Of a DNA stretch of 64,000 nucleotides, positions 37,171 through 50,693 are shown piece after piece (within the stretch, counting starts at the first letter, position 1; every line of letters begins with the position of its first letter). Source of the DNA: Pontederia crassipes (taxonomy: Eukaryota > Streptophyta > Magnoliopsida > Commelinales > Pontederiaceae); the NCBI GenBank assembly GCA_030549335.1, contig CM060187.1, forward strand, positions 4,774,001 to 4,838,000, in the 5' to 3' direction. The position numbers and the translations under genes were made by a program. The notes beneath the pieces were generated by a model that was not told the DNA's origin, searched no databases, and worked only from the letters and a program-made list of their open reading frames with translations.

Positions 37171-40100
37171 GAGTAAAAGGCGCGCGCGCGAAATTTCGCA
37201 CCCCCGGAAAATTTTTATCCGAGTCCATTTTTTCGTCCCAATCATCTCACCATGCATCAATAGGCACGAAAGCGTCGAAAATTTGGCATCTTTTGACAGC
37301 GTCAAAAATTTCGCATTTTTTGACCTTCTTGGCTGAAAACACGAGTAAAAAGCGCGCGCGCGAAATTTCGCACCCCCGGAAAATTTTCATCCGAGTCTAT
37401 TTTTTCGTGCCAATCATCTCAACATGCATCAATAGGCAAGAAAGCGTCGAAAATTTGGCATCTTTTGACAGCGTCAACAATTTCACATTTTTTCACCTTC
37501 TTGGCTGAAAACACGAGTAAAAGGCGCGCCCGCGAAATTTTGCACCACCGAAAAATTTTCATCCGAGTCCATTTTTTCGTCCCAATCATCACACCATGCA
37601 TCAATAGGCACGAAAGCGTCAAAGATTTGGCATCTTTTGACAGCGTCAAAAATTGCGCGCTTTTTGACCTTCTTGGCTGAAAACACGAGTAAAAGGCGCG
37701 CGCGCGAAATTTCGCACCCCCGGAAAATTTTTATCCGAGTCCATTTTTTCGACCCAATCATCTCACCATGCATCAACAGGCACGAAAGCGTCGAAAATTT
37801 GGCATCTTTTGACAGCGTCAAAAATTTCGCATTTTTTGACCTTCTTGGCTGAAAACACGAGTAAAAGGCGCGCACGCGAAATTTCGCACCCCCGGAAAAT
37901 TTTCATCCGAGTCCATTTTTTCGTCTCAATCATCTCACCATGCATCAATAGGCACGAAAGCGTCGAAAATTTGGCATCTTTTGACAGCGTCAAAAATTAG
38001 GCATTTTTTGACCTTCTTCGCTAAAAACACGAGTAAAAGGCGCGCGCGTGAAATTTCGCACCCCCGAAAAATTTTCATCCGAGTCCATTTTTTCGTCCCA
38101 ATCATCTCACCATGCATCAACAGGCACGAAAGCGTCGAAAATTTGGCATCTTTTGACAGCGTCAAAAATTGCGCGTTTTTTGACCTTCTTGGTTGAAAAC
38201 ACGAGTAAAAGGCGCGCGCGCGAAATTTCCCACCCCCGGAAAATTTTCATCCGAGTCCATTTTTTCGTCCCAATCATCTCACCATGCATCAACAGGCACG
38301 AAAGCGTCAAAAATTTGGCATCTTTTGATAGCGTCAAAAATTGCGCGTTTTTTTACCTTCTTGGCTGAAAACACGAGTAAAAGGCGCGCGCGCGAAATTT
38401 CGCACCCCCGGAAAATTTTCATCCGAGTCCATTTTTTGGTCCCAATCATCTCACCATGCATCAATAGGCACGAAAGCGTCAAAGATTTGGCATCTTTTGA
38501 CAGCGTCAAAAATTGCGCGCTTTTTGACCTTCTTGGCTGAAAACACGAGTAAAAGGCGCGCGCGCGAAATTTCGCACCCCCGGAAAATTTTTATCCGAGT
38601 CCATTTTTTCGACCCAATCATCTCACCATGCATCAATAGGCACGAAAGCGTCGAAAATTTGGCATCTTTTGACAGCGTCAAAAATTTCGCATTTTTTGAC
38701 CTTCTTGGCTGAAAACACGAGTAAAAGGCACGCACGCGAAATTTCGCACCCCCGGAAAATTTTCATCCGAGTCCATTTTTTCGTCTCAATCATCTCACCA
38801 TGCATCAATAGGCACGAAAGCGTCGAAAATTTGGCATCTTTTGACAGCGTCAAAAATTAGGCATTTTTTGACCTTCTTCGCTAAAAACACGAGTAAAAGG
38901 CGCGCGCGTGAAATTTCGCACCCCCGGAAAATTTTCATCCGAGTCCATTTTTTCATCCCAATCATCTCACCATGCATCAATAGGCATGAAAAGCGTCGAA
39001 AATTTGGCATCTTTTGACAGCATGAAAAATTTCGCATTTTTAGACCTGCTTGGCTGAAAACACGAGTAAAAGGCGCGCGCGCGAAATTTCGCACCCCCGG
39101 AAAATTTTCATCTGAGTCCATTTTTTCATCCCAATCATCTCACCATGCATCAATAGGCATGAAAGCGTCGAAAATTTGGCATCTTTTGACAGCATGAAAA
39201 ATTTCGCATTTTTAGACCTTCTTGGCTGAAAACACGAGTAAAAGGCGCGCGCGCGAAATTTCGCACCCCCGGAAAATTTTCATCCGAGTCCATTTTTTCG
39301 TCCCAATCATCTCACCATGCATCAACAGGCACGAAAGCGTCGAAAATTTGGCATCTTTTGACAGCGTCAAAAATTGCGCGTTTTTTGACCTTCTTGGCTG
39401 AAAACACGAGTAAAAGGCGCGCGCGCGAAATTTCGCACCCCCGGAAAATTTTCATCCGAGTCCATTTTTTCATCCCAATCATCTCACCATGCATCAATAG
39501 GCACGAAAGCGTCAAAGATTTGGCATCTTTTGACAGTGTAAAAAATTGTGCGCTTTTTGACCTTCTTGGCTGAAAACACGAGTAAAAGGCGCGCGCGCGA
39601 AATTTCGCACCCCCGGAAAATTTTTATCCGAGTCCATTTTTTCGTCCCAATCATCTCACTATGCATCAATAGGCACGAAAGCGTCGAAAATTTGGCATCT
39701 TTTGACAGCGTCAAAAATTTCGCATTTTTTGACCTTCTTGGCTGAAAACACGAGTAAAAGGCGCGCGCGCGAAATTTCGCACCCCCGGAAAATTTTCATC
39801 CGAGTCCATTTTTTTCGTCCCAATCATCTCACCATGCATCAACAGGCACGATAGCGTAGAAAATTTGGCATCTTTTGACAGCGTCAAAAATTTCGCATTT
39901 TTTGACCTTCTTGGCTGAAAACACGAGTAAAAGGCGCGCGCGCGAAATCTCGCACCCCCGGAAAATTTTTATCCGAGTCCATTTTTTCGACCCAATCATC
40001 TCACCATGCATCAATAGGCACGAAAGCGTCGAAAATTTGGCATCTTTTGACAGCGTCAAAAATTGCGCGTTTTTTGACCTTCTTGAAAACACGAGTAAAA

Positions 40101-42740
40101 GGCGCGCGCGCGAAATTTCGCACCCCCGGAAAATTTTTATCCGAGTCCATTTTTTCGTCCCAATCATCTCACCATGCATCAATAGGCACGAAAGCGTCGA
40201 AAATTTGGCATCTTTTGACAGCGTCAAAAATTTCGCATTTTTTGACCTTCTTGGCTGAAAACACGAGTAAAAAGCGCGCGCGCGAAATTTCGCACCCCCG
40301 GAAAATTTTCATCCGAGTCTATTTTTTCGTGCCAATCATCTCAACATGCATCAATAGGCAAGAAAGCGTCGAAAATTTGGCATCTTTTGACAGCGTCAAC
40401 AATTTCACATTTTTTCACCTTCTTGGCTGAAAACACGAGTAAAAGGCGCGCCCGCGAAATTTTGCACCACCGAAAAATTTTCATCCGAGTCCATTTTTTC
40501 GTCCCAATCATCACACCATGCATCAATAGGCACGAAAGCGTCAAAGATTTGGCATCTTTTGACAGCGTCAAAAATTGCGCGCTTTTTGACCTTCTTGGCT
40601 GAAAACACGAGTAAAAGGCGCGCGCGCGAAATTTCGCACCCCCGGAAAATTTTTATCCGAGTCCATTTTTTCGACCCAATCATCTCACCATGCATCAACA
40701 GGCACGAAAGCGTCGAAAATTTGGCATCTTTTGACAGCGTCAAAAATTTCGCATTTTTTGACCTTCTTGGCTGAAAACACGAGTAAAAGGCGCGCACGCG
40801 AAATTTCGCACCCCCGGAAAATTTTCATCCGAGTCCATTTTTTCGTCTCAATCATCTCACCATGCATCAATAGGCACGAAAGCGTCGAAAATTTGGCATC
40901 TTTTGACAGCGTCAAAAATTAGGCATTTTTTGACCTTCTTCGCTAAAAACACGAGTAAAAGGCGCGCGCGTGAAATTTCGCACCCCCGAAAAATTTTCAT
41001 CCGAGTCCATTTTTTCGTCCCAATCATCTCACCATGCATCAACAGGCACGAAAGCGTCGAAAATTTGGCATCTTTTGACAGCGTCAAAAATTGCGCGTTT
41101 TTTGACCTTCTTGGTTGAAAACACGAGTAAAAGGCGCGCGCGCGAAATTTCCCACCCCCGGAAAATTTTCATCCGAGTCCATTTTTTCGTCCCAATCATC
41201 TCACCATGCATCAACAGGCACGAAAGCGTCAAAAATTTGGCATCTTTTGATAGCGTCAAAAATTGCGCGTTTTTTTACCTTCTTGGCTGAAAACACGAGT
41301 AAAAGGCGCGCGCGCGAAATTTCGCACCCCCGGAAAATTTTCATCCGAGTCCATTTTTTGGTCCCAATCATCTCACCATGCATCAATAGGCACGAAAGCG
41401 TCAAAGATTTGGCATCTTTTGACAGCGTCAAAAATTGCGCGCTTTTTGACCTTCTTGGCTGAAAACACGAGTAAAAGGCGCGCGCGCGAAATTTCGCACC
41501 CCCGGAAAATTTTTATCCGAGTCCATTTTTTCGACCCAATCATCTCACCATGCATCAATAGGCACGAAAGCGTCGAAAATTTGGCATCTTTTGACAGCGT
41601 CAAAAATTTCGCATTTTTTGACCTTCTTGGCTGAAAACACGAGTAAAAGGCACGCACGCGAAATTTCGCACCCCCGGAAAATTTTCATCCGAGTCCATTT
41701 TTTCGTCTCAATCATCTCACCATGCATCAATAGGCACGAAAGCGTCGAAAATTTGGCATCTTTTGACAGCGTCAAAAATTAGGCATTTTTTGACCTTCTT
41801 CGCTAAAAACACGAGTAAAAGGCGCGCGCGTGAAATTTCGCACCCCCGGAAAATTTTCATCCGAGTCCATTTTTTCATCCCAATCATCTCACCATGCATC
41901 AATAGGCATGAAAGCGTCGAAAATTTGGCATCTTTTGACAGCATGAAAAATTTCGCATTTTTAGACCTTCTTGGCTGAAAACACGAGTAAAAGGCGCGCG
42001 CGCGAAATTTCGCACCCCCGGAAAATTTTCATCCGAGTCCATTTTTTCATCCCAATCATCTCACCATGCATCAATAGGCATGAAAGCGTCGAAAATTTGG
42101 CATCTTTTGACAGCATGAAAAATTTCACATTTTTAGACCTTCGTGGCTGAAAACACGAGTAAAAGGCGCGCGCGCGAAAATTCGCACCCCCGGAAAATTT
42201 TCATCCGAGTCCATTTTTTCGTCCCAATCATCTCACCATGCATCAACAGGCACGAAAGCGTCGAAAATTTGGCATCTTTTGACAGCGTCAAAAATTGCGC
42301 GTTTTTTGACCTTCTTGGCTGAAAACACGAGTAAAAGGCGCGCGCGCGAAATTTCGCACCCCCGGAAAATTTTCATCCGAGTCCATTTTTTCATCCCAAT
42401 CATCTCACCATGCATCAATAGGCACGAAAGCGTCAAAGATTTGGCATCTTTTGACAGTGTAAAAAATTGTGCGCTTTTTGACCTTCTTGGCTGAAAACAC
42501 GAGTAAAAGGCGCGCGCGCGAAATTTCGCACCCCCGGAAAATTTTTATCCGAGTCCATTTTTTCGTCCCAATCATCTCACCATGCATCAATAGGCACGAA
42601 AGCGTCGAAAATTTGGCATCTTTTGACAGCGTCAAAAATTTCTCATTTTTTGACCTTCTTGGCTGAAAACACGAGTAAAAGGCGCGCGCGCGAAATTTCG
42701 CACCCCCGGAAAATTTTCATCCGAGTCCATTTTTTCGTCC
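36830..42740. repeat. 17-monomer tandem duplication (about 2,922 bp)
   Basis: About 36,830-39,790 is followed directly by a near-identical copy at 39,750-42,740. Equivalent points: 36,908 and 39,829; 37,419 and 40,341; 37,935 and 40,857; 38,795 and 41,717; 39,312 and 42,233. Both share a rare short deletion after GACCTT (near 37,159 and 40,084), the monomer with CTCAACATGCATC and CAACAATTTCACATT, GCACCACCGAAAA, and CCAATCATCACACC. The offset changes from 2,921 to 2,922 at the deletion. Confidence 0.9.
37153..37170 (+). repeat. Monomer with a net 5-bp loss in the CTTCTTGGCTGAAAAC segment
   Basis: It reads GACCTTTTGAAAACACG. The matching monomer in the next 17-mer copy (near 40,078) reads GACCTTCTTGAAAACACG, a net 4-bp loss. 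The shared loss shows common descent, and the one-base difference arose after duplication. Confidence 0.9.
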
Positions 42741-45000
42741 CAATCATCTCACCATGCATCAACAGGCACGAAAGCGTCGAAAATTTGGCATCTTTTGACA
42801 GCGTCAAAAATTGCGCGTTTTTTGACCTTCTTGGCTGAAAACACGAGTAAAAGGCGCGCGCGCGAAATTTCCCACCCCCGGAAAATTTTCATCCGAGTCC
42901 ATTTTTTCGTCCCAATCATCTCACCATGCATCAACAGGCACGAAAGCGTAAAAAATTTGGCATCTTTTGACAGCGTCAAAAATTGCGCATTTTTTGACCT
43001 TCTTGGCTGAAAACACGAGTAAAAGGCGCGCGCGCGAAATTTCGCACCCCCGGAAAATTTTCATCCGAGTCCATTTTTTGGTCCCAATCATCTCACCATG
43101 CATCAATAGGCACGAAAGCGTCAAAGATTTGGCATCTTTTGACAGCGTCAAAAATTGCGCGCTTTTTGACCTTCTTGGCTGAAAACACGAGTAAAAGGCG
43201 CGCGCGCGAAATTTGGCACCCCCGGAAATTTTTTATCCGAGTCCATTTTTTCGACCCAATCATCTCACCATGCATCAATAGGCACGAAAGCGTCAAAAAT
43301 TTGGCATCTTTTGACAGCGTCAAAAATTTCGCATTTTTTGACCTTCTTGGCTGAAAACACGAGTAAAAGGCGCGCACGCGAAATTTCGCACCCCCGGAAA
43401 ATTTTCATCCGAGTCCATTTTTTCGTCTCAATCATCTCACCATGCATCAATAGGCACGAAAGCGTCGAAAATTTGGCATCTTTTGACAGCGTCAAAAATT
43501 AGGCATTTTTTGACCTTCTTCGCTAAAAACACGAGTAAAAGGCGCGCGCGTGAAATTTCGCACCCCCGGAAAATTTTCATCCGAGTCCATTTTTTCATCC
43601 CAATTATCTCACCATGCATCAATAGGCATGAAAGCGTCGAAAATTTGGCATCTTTTGACAGCATGAAAAATTTCGCATTTTTAGACCTTCTTGGCTGAAA
43701 ACACGAGTAAAAGGCGCGCGCGTGAAATTTCGCACCCCCGGAAAATTTTCATCCGAGTCCATTTTTTCGTCCCAATCATCTCACCATGCATTAACAGGCA
43801 CGAAAGCGTCGAAAATTTGGCATCTTTTGACAGCGTCAAAAATTTCGCATTTTTTGACCTTCTTGGCTGAAAACACGAGTAAAAGGCGCGCACGCGAAAT
43901 TTTGCACCCCCGGAAAATTTTCATCCGAGTCCATTTTTTCGTCTCAATCATCTCACCATGCATCAATAGGCACGAAAGCGTCGAAAATTTGGCATCTTTT
44001 GACAGCGTCAAAAATTAGGCATTTTTTTACCTTCTTCGCTAAAAACACGAGTAAAAGGCGCGCGCGTGAAATTTCGCACCCTCGGAAAATTTTCATCCGA
44101 GTCCATTTTTTCATCCCAATCATCTCACCATGCATCAATAGGCATGAAAGCGTCGAAAATTTGGCATCTTTTGACAGCATGAAAAATTTCGCATTTTTAG
44201 ACCTTCTTGGCTGAAAACACGAGTAAAAGGCGCGCGCGTGAAATTTCGCACCCCCGGAAAATTTTCATCCGAGTCCATTTTTTCGTCCCAATCATCTCAC
44301 CATGCATCAACAGGCACGAAAGCGTCGAAAATTTGGCATCTTTTGACAGCGTCAAAAATTGCGCGTTTTTTGACCTTCTTGGCTGAAAACACGAGTAAAA
44401 GGTGCGCGCGCGAAATTTCGCACCCCCGGAAAATTTTCATCCGAGTCCATTTTTTCGTCCCAATCATCTCACCAAGCATCAACAGGCACGATAGCGTAGA
44501 AAATTTGGCATCTTTTGACAGCGTCAAAAATTTCGCATTTTTTGACCTTCTTGGCTGAAAACACGAGTAAAAGGCGCGCGCAGCGAAATTTCGCACCCCC
44601 GGAAAATTTTCATCCGAGTCCATTTTTTCATCCCAATCATCTCACCATGCATCAATAGGCACGAAAGCGTCAAAGATTTGGCATCTTTTGACAGTGTCAA
44701 AAATTGCGCGCTTTTTGACCTTCTTGGCTGAAAACACGAGTAAAAGGCGCGCGCGCGCGAAATTTCGCACCCCCGGAAAATTTTTATCCGAGTCCATTTT
44801 TTCGTCCCAATCATCTCACCATGCATCAATAGGCACGAAAGCGTCGAAAATTTGGCATCTTTTGACAGCGTCAAAAATTTCGCATTTTTTGACGTTCTTG
44901 GCTGAAAACACGAGTAAAAAGCGCGCGCGCGAAATTTCGCACCCCCGGAAAATTTTCATCCGAGTCTATTTTTTCGTGCCAATCATCTCAACATGCATCA
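41550..45000. repeat. Distant copy of 22,800-26,260 (offset about 18,749 bp)
   Basis: Monomers at 41,591, 42,233, 43,437 and 43,722 correspond to 22,842, 23,484, 24,688 and 24,973, all at 18,749 bp. The variant CCAATTATCTC, which I see only near 24,855 and 43,603, is shared, as are GTGAAATTTCGC contexts and GATAGCGTAGAAAA. Later monomers drift to offset 18,755 because 24.95-26.25 kb has private one-base losses. Confidence 0.85.
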
Positions 45001-46552
45001 ATAGGCAAGAAAGCGTCGAAAATTTGGCATCTTTTGACAGCGTCAACAATTTCACATTTTTTCACCTTCTTGGCTGAAAACACGAGTAAAAGGCGCGCCC
45101 GCGAAATTTTGCACCTCCGAAAAATTTTCATCCGAGTCCATTTTTTCGTCCCAATCATCTCACCATGCATCAACAGGCACGAAAGCGTCAAAAATTTGGC
45201 ATCTTTTGACAGCGTCAAAAATTGCGCGTTTCTTGACCTTCTTGGCTGAAAACACGAGTAAAAGGCGCGCGCGCGAAATTTCGCACCCCCGAAAAATTTT
45301 CATCCGAGTCCATTTTTTCGTCCCAATCATCTCACCATGCATCAACAGGCACGATAGCGTCGAAAATTTGGCATCTTTTGACAGCGTCAAAAATTTCGCG
45401 TTTTTTGACCTTCTTGGCTGAAAACACGAGTAAAAGGCGCGCGCGCGAAATTTCGCACCCCCGGAAAATTTTCATCCGAGTCCATTTTTTCATCACAATC
45501 ATCTCACCATGCATCAATAGGCAAGAAAGCGTCAAAGATTTGGCATTTTTTGACAGCGTCAAAAATTGCGCGCTTTTTGACCTTCTTGGCTGAAAACACG
45601 AGTAAAAGGCGCGCGCGCGAAATTTTGCACCCCCAAAAAATTTTTATCCGAGTCCATTTTTTCGTCCCAATCATCTCACCATGCATCAATAGGCACGAAA
45701 GCGTCGAAAATTTGGCATCTTTTGACAGCGTCAAAAATTTCGCATTTTTGACTTTCTTGGCTTAAAACACGAGCAAAAGGCGCGCACGCGAAATTTCGCA
45801 CCCCCGGAAAATTTTCATCCGAGTCTATTTTTTCGTGCCAATCATCTCAACATGCATCAATAGGCAAGAAAGCGTCGAAAGTTTGGCATCTTTTGACAGC
45901 GTCAACAATTTCACGTTTTTTTACCTTCTTGGCTGAAAACACGAGTAAAAGGCGCGCGCGGCGAAAATTCGCACCCCCGGAAAATTTTCATCCGAGTCCA
46001 TTTTTTCGTCCCAATCATCTCACCATGCATCAATAGGCACGAAAGCATCGAAAATTTGGCATCTTTTGACAGCATAAAAAATTACGCCTTTTTTGACCTT
46101 CTACGCTAAAAACACGAGTAAAAGGCGCGCGCGCGAAATTTCGCACCCCCGAAAAATTTTCATCCGAGTCCATTTTTTCATCCCAATCATCTCACCATGC
46201 ATCAATAGGCATGAAAGCGTCGAAAATTTGGCATATTTTGACAGCGTCAAAAATTTTGCATTTTTTGACCTTCTTGGCTGAAAACACGAGTAAAAGGCGC
46301 GCGCGCGAAATTTCGCACCCCCGTAAAATTTTCATCCGAGTCCATTTTTTCGTCCCAATCATCTCACCATGCATCAACAGGCACGATAGCGTCGAAAATT
46401 TGGCATCTTTTGACAGCGTCAAAAATTTTGCATTTTTTGACCTTCTTGGATGAAAACACGAGGAAAAGGCGTGCGCGCGAAATTTCGCACCCCCGGAAAA
46501 TTTTCATCCGAGTCCATTTTTTCGTGCCAATCATCTCAACATGCATCAATAG

Positions 46553-46562
46553 GCTCAGCGTC
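46553..46562 (+). repeat. Monomer with a net 3-bp loss (AATAGGCTCAGCGTCG)
   Basis: Other monomers of this subtype read AATAGGCAAGAAAGCGTCG. The change is private to this copy. Confidence 0.85.
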
Positions 46563-47085
46563 GAAAATTTGGCATCTTTTGACAGCGTCAAAAATTTCAT
46601 GTTTTTTTGACCTTCTTGGCTGAAAACACGAGTAAAAGGCGCGCCCGCGAAATTTCGCACCCCCGTAAAATTTTCATCCGAGTCCATTTTTTCGTCCCAA
46701 TCATCTCACCATTCATCAACAGGTACGAAAGCGTAAAAAATTTGGCATCTTTTGACAGCGTCAAAAATTGCGCGTTTTTTGACCTTCTTGGCTGAAAACA
46801 CGAGTAAAAGGCGCGCGCGCGAAATTTCGCACCCCCGGAAAATTTTCATCCGAGTCCATTTTTTCGTCCCAATCATCTCACCCTGCATCAACAGGCACGA
46901 AAGCGTAAAAAATTTGGCATTTTTTGACAGCGTCAAAAATAGCGGGCTTTTTGACCTTCTTGGCTGAAAACACGAGTAAAAGGCGCGCGCGCGAAATTTC
47001 GCACCCCCGGAAAATTTTTATCCGAGTCCATTTTTTTCGTCCCAATCATCTCACCATGCATCAATAGGCACGAAAGCGTCGAAAA

Positions 47086-47139
47086 TTTGGCATCTTTTGA
47101 CAGCGTCAAAAATTTGGCATCTTTTGACAGCGTCAAAAA
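47086..47139 (+). repeat. 27-bp duplication inside a monomer, doubling the dyad
   Basis: The 27 bases at 47,086-47,112 (starting TTTGGCATC, ending GTCAAAAA) are repeated exactly at 47,113-47,139, before the normal TTTCGCATT continues. The monomer is therefore about 199 bp and has two TTTTGACAGCGTCAAAA dyads. I see no other copy, so it has not been amplified. Confidence 0.95.
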
Positions 47140-50100
47140 TTTCGCATTTTTTGACCTTCTTGGCTGAAAACACGAGTAAAAGGCGCGCGCGCGAAATTTC
47201 GCACCCCCGGAAAATTTTCATCCGAGTCTATTTTTTCGTGCCAATCATCTCAACATGCATCAATAGGCAAGAAAGCGTCGAAAATTTGGCATCTTTTGAC
47301 AGCGTCAACAATTTCACATTTTTTCACCTTCTTGGCTGAAAACACGAGTAAAAGGCGCGCCCGCGAAATTTTGCACCCCCGAAAAATTTTCATCCGAGTC
47401 CATTTTTTCGTCCCAATCATCTCACCATGCATCAACAGGCACGAAAGCGTCGAAAATTTGGCATCTTTTGACAGCGTCAAAAATTGCGCGTTTTTTGACC
47501 TTCTTGGCTGAAAACACGAGTAAATGGCGCGCGCGCGAAATTTCGCACCCCCGGAAAATTTTCATCCGAGTCCATTTTTTCGTCCCAATCATCTCACCAT
47601 GCATCAACAGGCACGATAGCGTCGAAGATTTGGCATCTTTTGACAGCATCAAAAATTTCGCGTTTTTTGACCTTCTTGGCTGAAAACACGAGTAAAAGGC
47701 GCGCGCGCGAAATTTCGCACCCCCGAAAAATTTTCATCCGAGTCCATTTTTTCATCCCAATCATCTCACCATGCATCAATAGGCACGAAAGCATCAAAGA
47801 TTTGGCATCTTTTGACAGCGTAAAAAATTGCGCACTTTTTGACCTTCTTGGCTGAAAACACGAGTAAAAGGCGCGCGCGCGAAATTTCGCACCCCCAGAA
47901 AATTTTTATCCGAGTCCATTTTTTCGTCTCAATCATCTCACCATGCATCAATAGGCACGAAAGCGTCGAAAATTTGGCATCTTTTGACAGCGTCAAAAAT
48001 TTCGCATTTTTTGACTTTCTTGGCTGAAAACACGAGTAAAAGGCGCGCGCGCGAAATTTCGCACCCCCGGAAAATTTTCATCCGAGTCTATTTTTTCGTG
48101 CCAATCATCTCAACATGCATCAATAGGCAAGAAAGCGTCGAAAGTTTGGCATCTTTTGACAGCGTCAACAATTTCACGTTTTTTGACCTTCTTGGCTGAA
48201 AACACGAGTAAAAGGCGCGCCCGCGAAATTTTGCACCCTCGGAAAATTTTCATCCGAGTCCATTTTTTCGTCCCAATCATCTCACCATGCATCAATAGGC
48301 ACGAAAGCGTCGAAAATTTGGCATCTTTTGATAGCGTCAAAAATTTCGCATTTTTTGACTTTCTTGGCTGAAAACACGAGTAAAAGGCGCGCGCGCGAAA
48401 TTTCGCACCCCCGGAAAATTTTCATCCGAGTCCATTTTTTCGTCCCAATCATCTCACCATGCATCAATAGGCACGAAAGCATCGAAAATTTGGCATCTTT
48501 TGACAGCATAAAAAATTACGCATTTTTTGACCTTCTTCGCTAAAAACACGAGTAAAAGGCGCGCGCGCGAAATTTCGCACCCCCGAAAAATTTTCATCCG
48601 AGTCCATTTTTTCATCCCAATCATCTCACCATGCATCAATAGGCATGAAAGCGTCGAAAATTTGGCATCTTTTGACAGCGTGAAAAATTTCGCATTTTTT
48701 GACCTTCTTGGCTGAAAACACGAGTAAAAGGCGCGCGCGCGAAATTTCGCAACCCCGGAAAATTTTCATCCGAGTCCATTTTTTCGTCCCAATGATCTCA
48801 ACATGCATTAATAGGCAAGAAAGCGTCGAAAATTTGGCATCTTTTGACAGCGTGAAAAATTTTGCGTTTTTTTACCTTCTTGGCTGAAAACACCTAAAAG
48901 GCGCGCGCGCGAAATTTCGCACCCCCGTAAAATTTTCATCCGAGTCCATTTTTTCGTCCCAATCATCTCACCATGCATCAACAGGCACGATAGCGTCAAA
49001 AATTTGGCATCTTTTGACAGCGTCAAAAATTTTGCATTTTTTGACCTTCTTGGATTAAAACACGAGGAAAAGGCGTGCGCGCGAAATTTCGCACCCCCGG
49101 AAAATTTTCATCCGAGTTCATTTTTTCGTGCCAATCATCTCAACATGCATCAATAGGCAAGAAAGCGTCGAAAATTTGGCATCTTTTGACAGCGTCAAAA
49201 ATTTCACGTTTTTTGACCTTCTTGGCTGAAAACACGAGTAAAAGGCGCGCCCGTGAAATTTCGCACCCCCGGAAAATTTTCATCCGAGTCCATTTTTTCG
49301 TCCCAATCATCTCACCATGCATCAACAGGTACGAAAGCGTCAAAAATTTGGCATCTTTTGAAAGCGTCAAAAATTGCGCGTTTTTTGACCTTCTTGGCTG
49401 AAAACACGAGCAAAAGGCGCGCGCGCGAAATTTCGCACCCCCGGAAAATTTTCATCCGAGTCCATTTTTTCGTCCCAATCATCTCACCCTGCATCAACAG
49501 GCACGAAAGCATAAAAAATTTGGCATTTTTTGACAGCGTCAAAAATAGCGGGCTTTTTGACCTTCTTGGCTGAAAACACGATTAAAAGGCGCGCGCGCGA
49601 AATTTCGCACCCCCAGAAAATTTTTATCCGAGTCCATTTTTTTCGTCCCAATCATCTCACCATGCATCAATAGGCACGAAAGCGTCGAAAATTTGGCATC
49701 TTTTGACAGCGTCAAAAATTTCGCATTTTTTGACCTTCTTGGCTGAAAACACGAGTAAAAGGCATGCGCGCGAAATTTCGCACCCCCGGAAAATTTTCAT
49801 CCGAGTCCATTTTTTCGTCCCAATCATCTCACCATGCATCAATAGGCACGAAAGCGTCGAAAATTTGGCATCTTTTGACAGCGTCAAAAATTACGCATTT
49901 TTTGACCTTCTTCGCTAAAAACACGAGTAAAAGGCGCGCGCGCGAAATTTCGCACCCCTGGAAAATTTTCATCCGAGTCCATTTTTTCGTCCCAATCATC
50001 TCACCACGCATCAACAGGCACGAAAGCGTCGAAAATTTGGCATCTTTTGATAGCGTCAAAAATTTCGCATTTTTTGACCTTCTTCGCTGAAAACACGAGT

Positions 50101-50693
50101 AAAAGGCGTGCGCGCGAAATTTCGCACCCCCGGAAAATTTTCATCCGAGTCCATTTTTTCGTCCCAATCATCTCAACATGCATTAATAGGCAAGAAGGCG
50201 TCGAAAATTTGGCATCTTTTAATAGCGTCAAAAATTTCGCATTTTTTTACCTTCTTGGCTGAAAACACGAGTAAAAGGCGCGCGCGCGAAATTTCGCACC
50301 CCCGAAAAATTTTCATCCGAGTCCATTTTTTCGTCCCAATCATCTCACCATGCATCAACAGGCACGATAGCGTCGAAAATTTGGCATCTTTTGACAGCGT
50401 AAAAAATTTTGCATTTTTTGACCTTCTTGGATGAAAACACGAGGAAAAAGCGCGCGCGCGAAATTTCGCACCCCCGGAAAATTTTCATCCGAGTCCATTT
50501 TTTCGTGCCAATCATCTCAACATGCATCAATAGGCAAGAAAGCGTCGAAAATTTGGCATCTTTTGACAGCGTCAAAAATTTCACATTTTTTGACCTTCTT
50601 GGCTGAAAACACGAGTAAAAGGCGCGCCCGCGAAATTTCGCACCCTCGGAAAATTTTCATCCGAGTCCATTTTTTCGTCCCAATCATCTCACC

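Larger units (their letters stand above)
45000..50690 (+). repeat. Heterogeneous satellite stretch without a clean HOR
   Basis: Monomers here carry many private variants: CTTGGATGAAAACACGAGG, GAAAACACCTAAAAGG near 48,890, AATAGCGGGC near 46,940 and 49,550, CACCCTGCATC and CACCATTCATC. Blocks recur loosely (46,933-47,340 resembles other CTCAACATG regions), but I could not define a stable period. It separates the homogeneous left part of the array from a right part built on different subtypes. Confidence 0.7.

Noticed and set aside
47086-47139. A distinct longer monomer family
   Set aside because: Only one 199-bp copy exists, fully explained by an exact 27-bp tandem duplication in an ordinary monomer.
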